64,000 nt of DNA, taken from Streptomyces sp. NBC_00490 (GTDB taxonomy: Bacteria; Actinomycetota; Actinomycetes; Streptomycetales; Streptomycetaceae). The stretch lies in contig NZ_CP107869.1 of the NCBI RefSeq assembly GCF_036013645.1, forward strand, positions 3,348,001 through 3,412,000, written 5' to 3'. Positions 8,339-16,296 of this stretch are shown piece by piece (position 1 is the stretch's first letter; each line of letters starts with the position of its first letter). The translations under genes and the position numbers were made by a program. Below the pieces are notes generated by a model. It worked only from the letters and a program-made list of their open reading frames with translations, was not told the origin of the DNA and did not search any database.

Positions 8339-9682
8339 TCAGGACAGCCGCTTCAGAAGCATCGCCGAAGCGACCGGCCGGGCCCCCGCCTTGGCCACCC
8401 CGTCGGCGACCTCACGGTCGGTGGAGGCGACGATGACCGGCCTCCCCGGCGGCTCGGCGCGCACCAGCTGGCGGATCAACTCGTCGGCGGTCACACCGGG
8501 CTTGGAGAACAGCACCCGCACTCCGCGCGGCGGCGCGAGCAGCACCGGCGCGGCCAGCTCGGCCCCGTCGAAGACACACGTCACTTCTGCCCCGGTTTGA
8601 GCCGCGAGCTGCGAGAGCTGACCGAGCAGCCTGAGCCGCTGCTTCTCCAGGGGCATCTGGGGATAGCCGGTCTTGGTCACGTTGTAGCCGTCGACCACCA
8701 AGTGCGCCTGCGGCAGGGCGAGAAGCTGGTCCAGGATCGCGGGGTCGTTCTCGGACAGGGCCCGCGCCGCGATGTCCTTCGGGGTCATTCGTCCCGGTTC
8801 GACCGCGTCGACGGTCTCGGCCGGCCGTACGGACAGCGGCGGCAACGCCAGCTCCCGGCGCAGCCCCTGCGCCGCGTCGAGCACGGTGTCCAGAAGCAGC
8901 CGTACGCGCATGTCCTCGACGCTGCGCCCCTCGCGGGCCGCTCTGCGGGTGGCCTCGAGGGCGGCCTCGACCTCGCTCAGGCGGGCCTTGAGCCGGCGGG
9001 CCTCGACCTCGGCGGCGGAGACCTGGGTCTGCCCCTCGGCGCGTACGGTCTCGATCTCGCCCTGGATCTTGCGCAGGGCGGCCTCGCCGCGCTTGACGTC
9101 GCTGTGGGCGGCGCGCAGCTTCCGGTGCAGCGATTCGGCTTCCTTCTTCGCCGACTCCAGTTCGGTGCGCAGCCGCTCGGTCTCGGTGCGCGTGTGCTCG
9201 CGCGCGTGCGCGAGCTCCTCGCGCAGTCGCTCCAGCTCGGCGCGGCTCTCCTCGTCGGCGCGCTCGGCGTCGGCCCGCTGGGCCTCCTCGCCTGCCGCCG
9301 TCACGAGCTTCACCCAGCCGGTGGGGCGCAGAACATAGGCCGCGGCCGCCACGTCGAGCGGATCCGCGGCCGGGGGTGGTGTGCCGGAGTCGAGGGCGCC
9401 GGAGAGCTCCGGCTGGGCCTCTCTGAACTTCTCCCCGATCCGCTGCCGGAACAGCGGATCGGTCTCCAGTGCCGCCGCCATCGCGTTGCCGGCGAACTTG
9501 GCCCGCCGGTTGGGAGCGAATCTCGCGTACTGTCTGAGCTGTGCGGGCAGTTCGCCGACGGTCAGCCCGCCGAAGCCGTCGGACACGATCTGCACGACCC
9601 GGCGGCGCACGCCGTCGGGCAGCGGACGGTCGAGCACCTCAGCGGCGCCGTCGCCCGGCCCCCCGCCTGCGCTCTCCACCAT
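8339..9682 (-). CDS. NYN (PIN-like) domain protein with central coiled coil
   Basis: A 447-residue protein. An N-terminal helical region (1-125) contains RRAKFAGNAMAAALETDPLFRQRI, seen in actinobacterial YacP-type proteins. It is followed by a long Glu/Arg-rich coiled coil (about 130-240) and a C-terminal NYN/DUF901 domain (about 300-447) with LVVDGYNVTKTGYP, CVFDGAEL and VIVASTDREVAD. These are the spaced acidic residues of PIN-like RNases. The family is linked to RNA processing (YacP/Rae1-like). It carries no signal peptide, so it is cytoplasmic. The ATG at 9682 is immediately followed by GTG, so the start may shift by one codon. Confidence 0.85.
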   Translation of the reverse strand: MVESAGGGPGDGAAEVLDRPLPDGVRRRVVQIVSDGFGGLTVGELPAQLRQYARFAPNRRAKFAGNAMAAALETDPLFRQRIGEKFREAQPELSGALDSGTPPPAADPLDVAAAAYVLRPTGWVKLVTAAGEEAQRADAERADEESRAELERLREELAHAREHTRTETERLRTELESAKKEAESLHRKLRAAHSDVKRGEAALRKIQGEIETVRAEGQTQVSAAEVEARRLKARLSEVEAALEATRRAAREGRSVEDMRVRLLLDTVLDAAQGLRRELALPPLSVRPAETVDAVEPGRMTPKDIAARALSENDPAILDQLLALPQAHLVVDGYNVTKTGYPQMPLEKQRLRLLGQLSQLAAQTGAEVTCVFDGAELAAPVLLAPPRGVRVLFSKPGVTADELIRQLVRAEPPGRPVIVASTDREVADGVAKAGARPVASAMLLKRLS

Positions 9683-9719
9683 CCGTCAACACCCCAACCG
9701 TTCCGCGGGGCCCGCTCCC

Positions 9720-9974
9720 TCAGGAGCCGGCGCCCGGCCTGTCCACGAGTTCCACCTGATCCACGGCATTGCACCAGCGGCAGCGCACCGACTCGATGGT
9801 CTCACTGACCACCTCGCGCTCCTCGACCTTCGGCTCACCGGCGAGGTCGAGGTGGACGTACTCGACGACCTTCGACGAGCGGGTCACATCGAAGCGCGTG
9901 AGGTTGCCACAGAGGGTGCAGCGCCACCGCGTCGAGGCGGTCGGCAGGGGAACCGTCATCGTGACTGTGCTCAT
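9720..9974 (-). CDS. Small zinc-ribbon protein
   Basis: An 84-residue protein with two CxxC pairs (CTLC near residue 18, CRWC near residue 68) that together form a zinc-ribbon. The start is ATG at 9974 because GAAGGA immediately precedes it; a longer open frame to 10133 has no support and runs into the rhomboid promoter. The middle is acidic and hydrophilic (GEPKVEEREVV). Conserved hypothetical type, probably cytoplasmic. It lies 37 bases upstream of the NYN-domain gene on the same strand, so the two may be cotranscribed. Confidence 0.75.
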   Translation of the reverse strand: MSTVTMTVPLPTASTRWRCTLCGNLTRFDVTRSSKVVEYVHLDLAGEPKVEEREVVSETIESVRCRWCNAVDQVELVDRPGAGS

Positions 9975-10122
9975 TCCTTCTAGGTCTCTATTGTCCGTGA
10001 CGCGCCGGTCTCCCGGCGCGTGTGGCCGTAACCCTACGGCCTGGCGGGGACTCGCCGCTGGTCCGTCCACGGCGGCGAGGCGGTCTGTCGGCTTGCGTCC
10101 CCTTACGTCATGCTCTGTGTTC

Positions 10123-10863
10123 ATGATCAGCAACTGGAGCGTGGTGGCCGGCCGGGCGAGCAGGTCGCTGTGGCGGTCGGCGCCGATGACCTACGGCCTC
10201 ATCGCCCTGTGCTGCGCGCTTTTCGTGGTCGGCCCGGCGGCGGGCCTCAATCCGGCGTACGGCTCCGGCGACGCGCTGGCGGCCGTCCAGCGCGCCTACT
10301 TCCACCGCTGGGGCGTGGTCCCCGCAGAACTGTTCGAGGGTTCCGCCAGAGCCGTGCTCACCCCGGCGACAGCGCTCTTCGTCCACGGCAGCTGGGTCCA
10401 CCTCCTCGGCAACATGCTCTTCCTCTACGTCTTCGGCGTGCTGACCGAGGAACGGATGGGCCGCGTCCAGTTCACGCTCTTCTACCTGGGCTGCGGCTAC
10501 CTCGCGCTGCTGGGGTACGCGGCCGCCAACGCCGAGTCCGAGCAGTCGCTGGTCGGCGCCTCGGGGGCGATCTCCGCGGTCCTCGGAGCGTTTCTCTACC
10601 TGTTCCCCGGGGCCCGGGTGACAAGCCTGCTCCCGTTCCTCTTCTTCCTCCCGCTGCGCTTCCCGGCCTGGGTCGTGCTGCCCTTCTGGGCGGCCCTGCA
10701 GTGGCTGGCGGCGGGACAGGCGTCGCAGGGCCCGGGGGTGGCGTATCTGGCCCACCTGGTGGGCTTCGGCCTGGGCTTCGCCTTCGCATGGGTGCGATTC
10801 GGCCGTGCCACTAGAGTGAAGACCGCCCCAGCAGCGGCCCCCGAGGGAGAGAACCAGCAGTGA
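10123..10863 (+). CDS. Rhomboid-family intramembrane serine protease
   Basis: A 246-residue membrane protein with six to seven helices. Rhomboid hallmarks are all present: FVHGSWVHLLGNMLFLYVFG (conserved His and Asn near residues 90-98), LVGASGAISAVLGAF (catalytic Ser in GASG near residue 150) and AHLVGFGLGFAFAW (catalytic His near residue 211). The start is ATG at 10123, in a region where the upstream open frame is not coding. It cleaves membrane proteins within the bilayer; substrate unknown. The stop codon overlaps the GTG of the next gene (GTGA), so the two are translationally coupled. Confidence 0.92.
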   Translation: MISNWSVVAGRASRSLWRSAPMTYGLIALCCALFVVGPAAGLNPAYGSGDALAAVQRAYFHRWGVVPAELFEGSARAVLTPATALFVHGSWVHLLGNMLFLYVFGVLTEERMGRVQFTLFYLGCGYLALLGYAAANAESEQSLVGASGAISAVLGAFLYLFPGARVTSLLPFLFFLPLRFPAWVVLPFWAALQWLAAGQASQGPGVAYLAHLVGFGLGFAFAWVRFGRATRVKTAPAAAPEGENQQ

Positions 10864-11141
10864 TCACCGCGATCGTCCTCATCAAGACCAGCGTGGACCG
10901 GATCCCCGAGATCGCCGAGTCGATCGCGGCCCTGGACTCCGTGAGCGAGGTCTTCTCCGTCACCGGCACCTACGACCTGATCGCCATGGTCCGGGTCAAG
11001 CAGCACGAGGACCTCGCCGAGGTCATCCCCGGCAGCATCAGCAAGATCCCGGGCGTCGAGGGCACCGACACCCACGTCGCCTTCCGCACGTACTCCCAGC
11101 ACGACCTGGAGGCGGCGTTCGCGATCGGCCTCGACAGCTAG
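10860..11141 (+). CDS. Stand-alone Lrp/AsnC ligand-binding (RAM) domain protein
   Basis: A 93-residue protein made only of the alpha/beta RAM domain of Lrp/AsnC regulators: TAIVLIKTSVDRIPEIAESI, then VSEVFSVTGTYDLIAMVRVK, then VEGTDTHVAFRTYSQHDLE. There is no helix-turn-helix, so it cannot bind DNA by itself. Such proteins assemble into rings that bind amino acids and may modulate full-length regulators. It starts with GTG overlapping the rhomboid stop and ends overlapping the convergent kinase gene by four bases. Ligand unknown. Confidence 0.9.
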   Translation: MITAIVLIKTSVDRIPEIAESIAALDSVSEVFSVTGTYDLIAMVRVKQHEDLAEVIPGSISKIPGVEGTDTHVAFRTYSQHDLEAAFAIGLDS

Positions 11142-13348
11142 GCGGTGACGTCGAGGGCCATGATGCCCTTGGCCGTGCCGGCGTAGACACGTCGGCCGCG
11201 GACGACGGGGCTCAGCAGGACGCCCGGATCGGCACCCACCTCGGCCTTCCAGCGCAGCTTGCCCTGTACGTCGAGGGCGTGGATCTCGGTGGCCGTGCGC
11301 ACGTAGACGGTGGTGTCCACCAGCACCGGGTCCGAGAAGGCCCCGCCTCCGCCGTACGTCCAAGCCACCTCGCCGTCCTTCGTGATCGCCCGGAGCGTCG
11401 CCTCCGCGGCGGTCACCCCCAGGAAGTCGAAGGTGGCCGCCTTCGCCGGGACGTAGGAACCGGCGATGCCCTGCTCCCGCCATTTCACGCGGCCCGCCAG
11501 GTCCAGCCCGAACAGTTCGTTCGCCTGGTTCCCGGTGCTCACGACCACGGTGTCGCCGCTCACGGCGGGGCGGCCGGCATCACGGTCCAGCAGGGCGTCG
11601 AACGGCTTGGCGGTGCCTTCGTCGGTGATCCCGTAGAGGTGGTTGTCGTAGCAGGGCACGTAGAGGACGCCATCGGCCACGACGAGCTCCTCGGTCGGCG
11701 CACCGCCCACCGAGGCGTCCCAGCGCACCTTGCCCCGGCTGTCGTACGCCTGCACGACACCCGCGCCGTCGAAGGCGCGCACCGCGGAAGCGACGACGAC
11801 GGCGCCTCCGAGTGCCACGGGCTGCCGGAAGTACGGGCTGGGCAGATCCCTCGTCCACATCCGCTCACCGTCGGCGCTCACCGCGATGAGCCGGCCCGGT
11901 TCGGCCGGCTCCCCGTCCGCGTTCACGGTGTCGGTGACCACGGCGACGAAGATTCCGTCGGCGGTGACAACCGGCCTGGTGAAGGTGGCCTCCCCCTTGA
12001 TGAGGGGCGCCCCCCAGCGTTCCTTGCCGTCGCTGCCCACGGCCCGCAGGGTCCCGTCGGCCACGGCGACGTACAGCGTCCGGCCGTCGGCGGAGAGCAC
12101 CCCGCAGGGGCCGCCGCTCACGCTCGGGGCGCCGCCGGCCTCGTACGTCCAGCTCGCGGCCGCCTTTCGCGCGACGGCCCCCGGTGCGCTCGCGCTCCCG
12201 GCCTTCCCCTCGGCGCCGGCGTCCGGCCTCCCGAGCCACCACCAGCCGCCCGCTGCCCCGACGGCTGCGACCACGCCCCCGCCCGCCACGGCCCGCAACA
12301 GCCGGCGCCGCGAAGGCGCGGGCGCGGAACCGGGGACCACGGCCGTCACCGGGACCTCCGGCACCACCACACCCGGCACCGGCGTGTCCGTCGCCGTCAC
12401 CGGTGCCACGTACTCGACCCGGCTCTCCCGCTCCCCCGACTCGCCCTGCGGAAGCCACCGTTCGGCACCCTTGGCCGCGACGGGCTCCGCCGAGGCGCCC
12501 CTGAACCAGCCGGACCGTACGCTCTCCCGCAGCGTTCCCGCCGTGTGCCCCACGGCCTCGATGACCGCCTCCGGCGTGGGCCGCTCCCCCGGCTCGTCCC
12601 GCAGACAGGACTCCACCAGCGGCAGCAGACCCTCCGGTACGCCCTTCAGGTCGAAGTCCCGGGTCAGCACGCGCAGCAGGATCACCGAGTCCTGGCCCTC
12701 GCCGAAGGGCTCGCGGCCGCTCGCCGCGTACGCCAGCACCGCGCCCAGGGCGAAGACGTCGCTCGGCGGGCCGACCTGGCCGCCGTTGCGGATCTGCTCG
12801 GGCGAGACATAGCCGACCGAGCCGACGATCGCGCCCGTGCGGGTCATCGCCGTGGCCTCCAGCGCCCGGACGATCCCGAAGTCGATGACCCGGGGGCCGT
12901 CGGGGGCGAGCAGGATGTTGGAGGGCTTGAGGTCCCGGTGGACCATGCCCTTGGCGTGGATGGCGCCCAGCGCCTCACCCAGCGCCGCCGCCAGCACCCG
13001 TACCGCCGGCTCCGGCAGCGGACCGCCGTCCAGCACCGCGTCCCGCAGGTTCGGCCCTTCCACGAACTCCGTGGCCATCCACGGGTGTTCGCCCTCCGGA
13101 TCGGCGTCCACGACGCGCGCGGTGTACGTCCCCGTCCCGCCGACCGTCTGCGCGGCCCGCACCTCCTGCCGGAACCGGGCGCGGAAGGTGCGGTCCTGGG
13201 CGTACTCGGACCGCACGACCTTCACCGCGAGCCGCAGTCCCGCCCGTGACTCGGCGAGATAGACCTCGCCCATGCCGCCCGAGCCGAGCCGGCCCCGTAC
13301 CTCGTACGGGCCGATCCTGCGTGGGTCCGTCGCGCGCAGCACCTGCAC
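11138..13348 (-). CDS. Membrane Ser/Thr protein kinase with C-terminal PQQ/beta-propeller sensor
   Basis: A 736-residue protein. Kinase domain at about 12-275 with GSGGMGEVY glycine loop, AVKVV lysine, MVHRDLKPSN catalytic loop and DFGIVR. A Pro/Val-rich linker follows, then SRRRLLRAVAGG with one transmembrane helix (about 343-372). From about 400 on there are repeated PQQ blades (DGTLRAVGSDGKERW, GRVKWREQG, GKLRWKAEVG). This is the AfsK-like layout: cytoplasmic kinase and extracellular propeller. The twin Arg before the helix is notable because a folded propeller might need Tat. GTG start with GGGGAG 6 bases upstream. Ligand and targets unknown. Confidence 0.9.
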   Translation of the reverse strand: MQVLRATDPRRIGPYEVRGRLGSGGMGEVYLAESRAGLRLAVKVVRSEYAQDRTFRARFRQEVRAAQTVGGTGTYTARVVDADPEGEHPWMATEFVEGPNLRDAVLDGGPLPEPAVRVLAAALGEALGAIHAKGMVHRDLKPSNILLAPDGPRVIDFGIVRALEATAMTRTGAIVGSVGYVSPEQIRNGGQVGPPSDVFALGAVLAYAASGREPFGEGQDSVILLRVLTRDFDLKGVPEGLLPLVESCLRDEPGERPTPEAVIEAVGHTAGTLRESVRSGWFRGASAEPVAAKGAERWLPQGESGERESRVEYVAPVTATDTPVPGVVVPEVPVTAVVPGSAPAPSRRRLLRAVAGGGVVAAVGAAGGWWWLGRPDAGAEGKAGSASAPGAVARKAAASWTYEAGGAPSVSGGPCGVLSADGRTLYVAVADGTLRAVGSDGKERWGAPLIKGEATFTRPVVTADGIFVAVVTDTVNADGEPAEPGRLIAVSADGERMWTRDLPSPYFRQPVALGGAVVVASAVRAFDGAGVVQAYDSRGKVRWDASVGGAPTEELVVADGVLYVPCYDNHLYGITDEGTAKPFDALLDRDAGRPAVSGDTVVVSTGNQANELFGLDLAGRVKWREQGIAGSYVPAKAATFDFLGVTAAEATLRAITKDGEVAWTYGGGGAFSDPVLVDTTVYVRTATEIHALDVQGKLRWKAEVGADPGVLLSPVVRGRRVYAGTAKGIMALDVTA

Positions 13349-13411
13349 TTCCCGCTCCCCCGTCTGCGTGAACCTGTCGAGGAGGCAGGGTATAGCAGGC
13401 CCGTCAGCAGG

Positions 13412-14773
13412 TCAGACCGCCGGGACGCAACGGCCGTCCTCCGTGCGGTACTTCCACTTCGCACCGTCCTGGACGAGCTCCTTGACGGCGGTCACGAAGC
13501 GCTCGACGTGCTCGTCCGGCGTGCCCGCGCCGAAGCTCACCCGGATCGCGTTGAGGGACTTCTCGCCGGGCGCGGCCTCCGGGGCTCCGCACTCGCCCTG
13601 GGTCTGGGGGTCGCTGCCGAGAAGGGTGCGGACGAGGGGGTGGGCGCAGAAGAGGCCGTCGCGGACGCCGATGCCGTACTCGGCGGAGAGGGCGGCGGCG
13701 AAGTGGGAGCTGTTCCAGCCCTCGACGACGAAGGAGATCACGCCGACGCGCGGGGCGTCGTCCCCGAAGAGGGACAGGATCCGGACCTCGGGGACCTCGG
13801 CGAGGCCGGTCCTCACCTTCTCGATCAGGTGCCGCTCACGGGCGACCAGGGTGTCGAAACCGGCCTCGGTGAGCGCCTTGCAGGCCGACGCGATGGAGTA
13901 GGCGCCGATCACGTTCGGGGACCCGGCCTCGTGGCGGGCCGCGGTCTCGTGCCACTCGACGTCCACGCCGCCGTCCGTACGGCGGGTGACCTTGCGGCTG
14001 GCGCCGCCGCCGGCGAGGTAGGGGTCGGCCGCCTGGAGCCAGTCGGCGCGGCCCGCGAGGACACCGGAGCCGAAGGGCGCGTACAGCTTGTGGCCGGAGA
14101 AGGCGATCCAGTCGACGTCCAGGTCCCGCACCGAGACCGGGTGGTGGGGGGCGAGCTGGGCGGCGTCCAGGACGATCCGGGCGCCGTGCGCGTGGGCGGC
14201 GGCGGCCAGCTCACGCACCGGCCACAGCTCGCCGGTGACGTTGGAGGCGCCGGTCACGCAGACCAGGGCCGGACCGAACGGGTCGCGGGCCGCCAGCGCC
14301 TTCTCCAGGGTCTCGACGGCCTGGGCCGGGGTGCGCGGGGCGTCGAGGTAGGTGACGCGGGCGTCCTGCCAGGGCAGCAGGCTCGCGTGGTGCTCGGTCT
14401 CGAAGACGAAGACCTGGCAGTCGGCGGGGAGGGCGGCGGCGAGGAGGTTCAGGGAGTCGGTGGTCGAGCGGGTGAAGACCAGCTGGTCGTCGGCGCGGCA
14501 GTCCAGGAACTCGCTGATGGTGTTCCGGGCGTTCTCGAAGAGGTCCGTCGACAGCTGGGAGAGGTACCCGGCGCCGCGGTGGACGCTGCCGTAGTACGGG
14601 GCGTAGGCCGCCACGTCGTCCCACACGCGCTGCAGGGCGGGGGCGCTGGCCGCGTAGTCGAGGGCCGCGTAGGTGACCTCGCCACCGGTGACGAGCGGGA
14701 CGGTGACATCGCTTCCCAGAACGGGCAGCGGGGCACAAATGGTCTGGGCGGCGGCAGCGGTGGAGACAGACAT
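13412..14773 (-). CDS. Class V aminotransferase / cysteine desulfurase-like PLP enzyme
   Basis: A 453-residue fold-type I PLP enzyme. LDYAASAPALQRVWDDVAAY is the family opening, FTRSTTDSLNLLA the phosphate-binding part, LVCVTGASNVTGELWP and IVLDAAQLAPHH (PLP Asp) the core, and FSGHKLYAPFGSG carries the PLP lysine near residue 226. The cysteine-desulfurase loop near the C-terminus is altered (GLFCAHPLVRTLLG), so it could be a cysteine lyase, desulfurase or epimerase-like member. Control by an upstream SAM-IV riboswitch (14920-15036) places it in sulfur or methionine metabolism. Start ATG 14773 with GGGAG upstream. Confidence 0.85.
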   Translation of the reverse strand: MSVSTAAAAQTICAPLPVLGSDVTVPLVTGGEVTYAALDYAASAPALQRVWDDVAAYAPYYGSVHRGAGYLSQLSTDLFENARNTISEFLDCRADDQLVFTRSTTDSLNLLAAALPADCQVFVFETEHHASLLPWQDARVTYLDAPRTPAQAVETLEKALAARDPFGPALVCVTGASNVTGELWPVRELAAAAHAHGARIVLDAAQLAPHHPVSVRDLDVDWIAFSGHKLYAPFGSGVLAGRADWLQAADPYLAGGGASRKVTRRTDGGVDVEWHETAARHEAGSPNVIGAYSIASACKALTEAGFDTLVARERHLIEKVRTGLAEVPEVRILSLFGDDAPRVGVISFVVEGWNSSHFAAALSAEYGIGVRDGLFCAHPLVRTLLGSDPQTQGECGAPEAAPGEKSLNAIRVSFGAGTPDEHVERFVTAVKELVQDGAKWKYRTEDGRCVPAV

Positions 14774-14855
14774 GGGGAACTCCCGTGAGAGAGCATGCCG
14801 GAGAAGGACATGCGGAGGTGAGGAAAAGGGTGCGCGGAGGCGGGGCTCGGCAGCC

Positions 14856-14876
14856 CTATCGCATTCGCTTGCTCAC
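14856..14876 (-). CDS. Possible six-codon leader ORF (MSKRMR) after the riboswitch
   Basis: GTG at 14876 begins GTG AGC AAG CGA ATG CGA TAG, preceded at 6 bases by a strong GAGGGAG site. This site can pair with CCTCTCGAA just after the riboswitch aptamer. The main gene starts 83 bases further on. It may be a regulatory leader peptide or chance; no homology evidence is available. Confidence 0.35.
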   Translation of the reverse strand: MSKRMR

Positions 14877-14919
14877 GGAAGACTCCCTCGAACGACCAGG
14901 ACCCCTGGATTTCGAGAGG

Positions 14920-15036
14920 GGCCCGCGCTTGCCGTAGACCTCGCTGCCTACGGCCTGGTCTTCACCCGGGGCACCCCGCCACGGACGGAGGGTTGCCGGA
15001 CAGTCGGCCGGGGCCTCATGACTGTCACTCATGACC
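14920..15036 (-). ncRNA. SAM-IV riboswitch
   Basis: Read on the minus strand from 15036, the sequence shows the SAM-IV aptamer blocks in order: GGTCATGAGTGACAG, GCCCCGGCCGACTGTCCGGC, CAACCCTCCG, GGGGTGCCCCGGGTGAAGAC, a variable stem (GCCGTAGGCAGCGAGGTCTACGGC) and GCAAGCGCGGGC. GGTC pairs with GACC to close P1 and GCGGGC pairs with the GCCCCGGC loop to give the family's pseudoknot. SAM-IV RNAs bind S-adenosylmethionine and repress downstream genes in actinobacteria. Here the downstream gene is the class V aminotransferase. A switchable stem after the aptamer covers the site of the 14876 mini-ORF. Confidence 0.9.
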
Positions 15037-15111
15037 TGGTCAAAGAACGTACGCGATGTGATCGTCGTCCCGCAACCCGTGTCCGGATCGCGGGACGACA
15101 ACCGGTGGACG

Positions 15112-16176
15112 TCAGGCGTTGCTGGCCGCCGCCCAGCGCTCCAGCGTCCGCTTGGCCGCGCCGGAGTCGATCGACTCGGCCGCCTTCACCATGCCGGCCC
15201 GGATCTGGTCCACGAGCGGTGCCTCCGTCGGCGCGAACGCCACCAGCGCCGCGGCCGAGTTGAGCAGGACCGCGTCCCGCACCGCTCCGGTCTCGCCGTC
15301 CAGCAGACGTCGGGCGACCTCGGCGTTGAACGAGGCGTCCGCGCCCCGCAGCGCCTCCACCGGCACCAGTTCGAGTCCGACGTCCCGCGGGTCGAAGGCC
15401 TCCTCGCGCACCTTGCCGTCGCGGACGACCCACACCCGTGACGTGGCCGTGGTCGTCAGTTCGTCGAGACCGTCGTCACCGCGGAAGACCAGCGCGGAGG
15501 AGCCTCGCTCGGCGAGCACTCCGGCCATGAGCCCCGCCATCCGGGTGTCGAAGCAGCCGACCGCCGAGGCGGTGACCCTCGCGGGGTTGGTCAGCGGGCC
15601 GAGCAGGTTGAACGAGGTCGGGATCCCGAGGTCCCGGCGGACCCCGCCGACGAACCGCATCGACGGGTGGAACCTGGCCGCGAAACAGAAGGTGATGCCG
15701 GCTTCTTCCACCACCTGGGCCACCCGCGCGGGCGACAGGTCCAGGTTGATGCCGAGCTTCTCCAGGACGTCGGAGGAACCGCTCGCCGAGGACGAGGCCC
15801 GGTTGCCGTGCTTGACGACCTTCGCCCCGGTGCCCGCGATCACGATGGCGGACATCGTCGAGATGTTGACCGTCTTCGCCCGGTCGCCGCCGGTGCCGAC
15901 GATGTCGACGGCGGGCCCGGGGATGTCCAGCGGCTGCGCGTGCGCGTACATCGCCTCGACGAGACCGGTGATCTCCTCGACCGTCTCCCCCTTGGCCCGC
16001 AGCGCCACCATGAAGCCCGCGATCTGGGCGTCCGTGGCCTCGCCGCTCATGAAGCGGTCCATGGCCCACGCCGTGTCGCCCGAGCTCAGGTCCTGCCCGG
16101 CGAGCAGGGCGCTCAGTACCTCGGGCCAGGAACGGCCCGCCGCGGTGTCGCCTCCAGCGGGGGTCACAGCGCTCAT
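15112..16176 (-). CDS. trpD: Anthranilate phosphoribosyltransferase
   Basis: A 354-residue enzyme of tryptophan synthesis joining anthranilate to PRPP. Key motifs: [20 protein letters not shown] (PRPP loop), [21 protein letters not shown] (PRPP/anthranilate site), [20 protein letters not shown] and [10 protein letters not shown]. Length is normal. Start ATG at 16176 with GGAG 7 bases upstream; the frame is open to 16215 without support. It stands alone here, away from other trp genes, next to the qcr operon, an arrangement shared with mycobacteria. Expression must begin in the short space that also contains the qcr terminator. Confidence 0.95.
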   Translation of the reverse strand: MSAVTPAGGDTAAGRSWPEVLSALLAGQDLSSGDTAWAMDRFMSGEATDAQIAGFMVALRAKGETVEEITGLVEAMYAHAQPLDIPGPAVDIVGTGGDRAKTVNISTMSAIVIAGTGAKVVKHGNRASSSASGSSDVLEKLGINLDLSPARVAQVVEEAGITFCFAARFHPSMRFVGGVRRDLGIPTSFNLLGPLTNPARVTASAVGCFDTRMAGLMAGVLAERGSSALVFRGDDGLDELTTTATSRVWVVRDGKVREEAFDPRDVGLELVPVEALRGADASFNAEVARRLLDGETGAVRDAVLLNSAAALVAFAPTEAPLVDQIRAGMVKAAESIDSGAAKRTLERWAAASNA

Positions 16177-16238
16177 AAGGCCGCTCCAGGATGTCGTAGA
16201 AGAGTGTGGGCCCACCCTATCCAGCCGCAGGGGACGGC

Positions 16239-16273
16239 GAAGGGCCCCGTCCGGTGTTCGGACGGGGCCCTTC
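16239..16273 (-). terminator. Strong terminator after qcrB
   Basis: GAAGGGCCCCGTCCG at 16239-16253 pairs perfectly with CGGACGGGGCCCTTC at 16259-16273 around a 5-base loop, 24 bases past the qcrB stop. Ends the ctaE-qcrCAB transcript. Confidence 0.85.
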
Positions 16274-16296
16274 GGCGCGCGTGGCGAGCGCAGCGA

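Noticed and set aside
14856..15101. 81-residue minus-strand frame
   Set aside because: It runs through the SAM-IV aptamer, where RNA structure explains the sequence; only its last six codons (mini-ORF) have a plausible ribosome-binding site.
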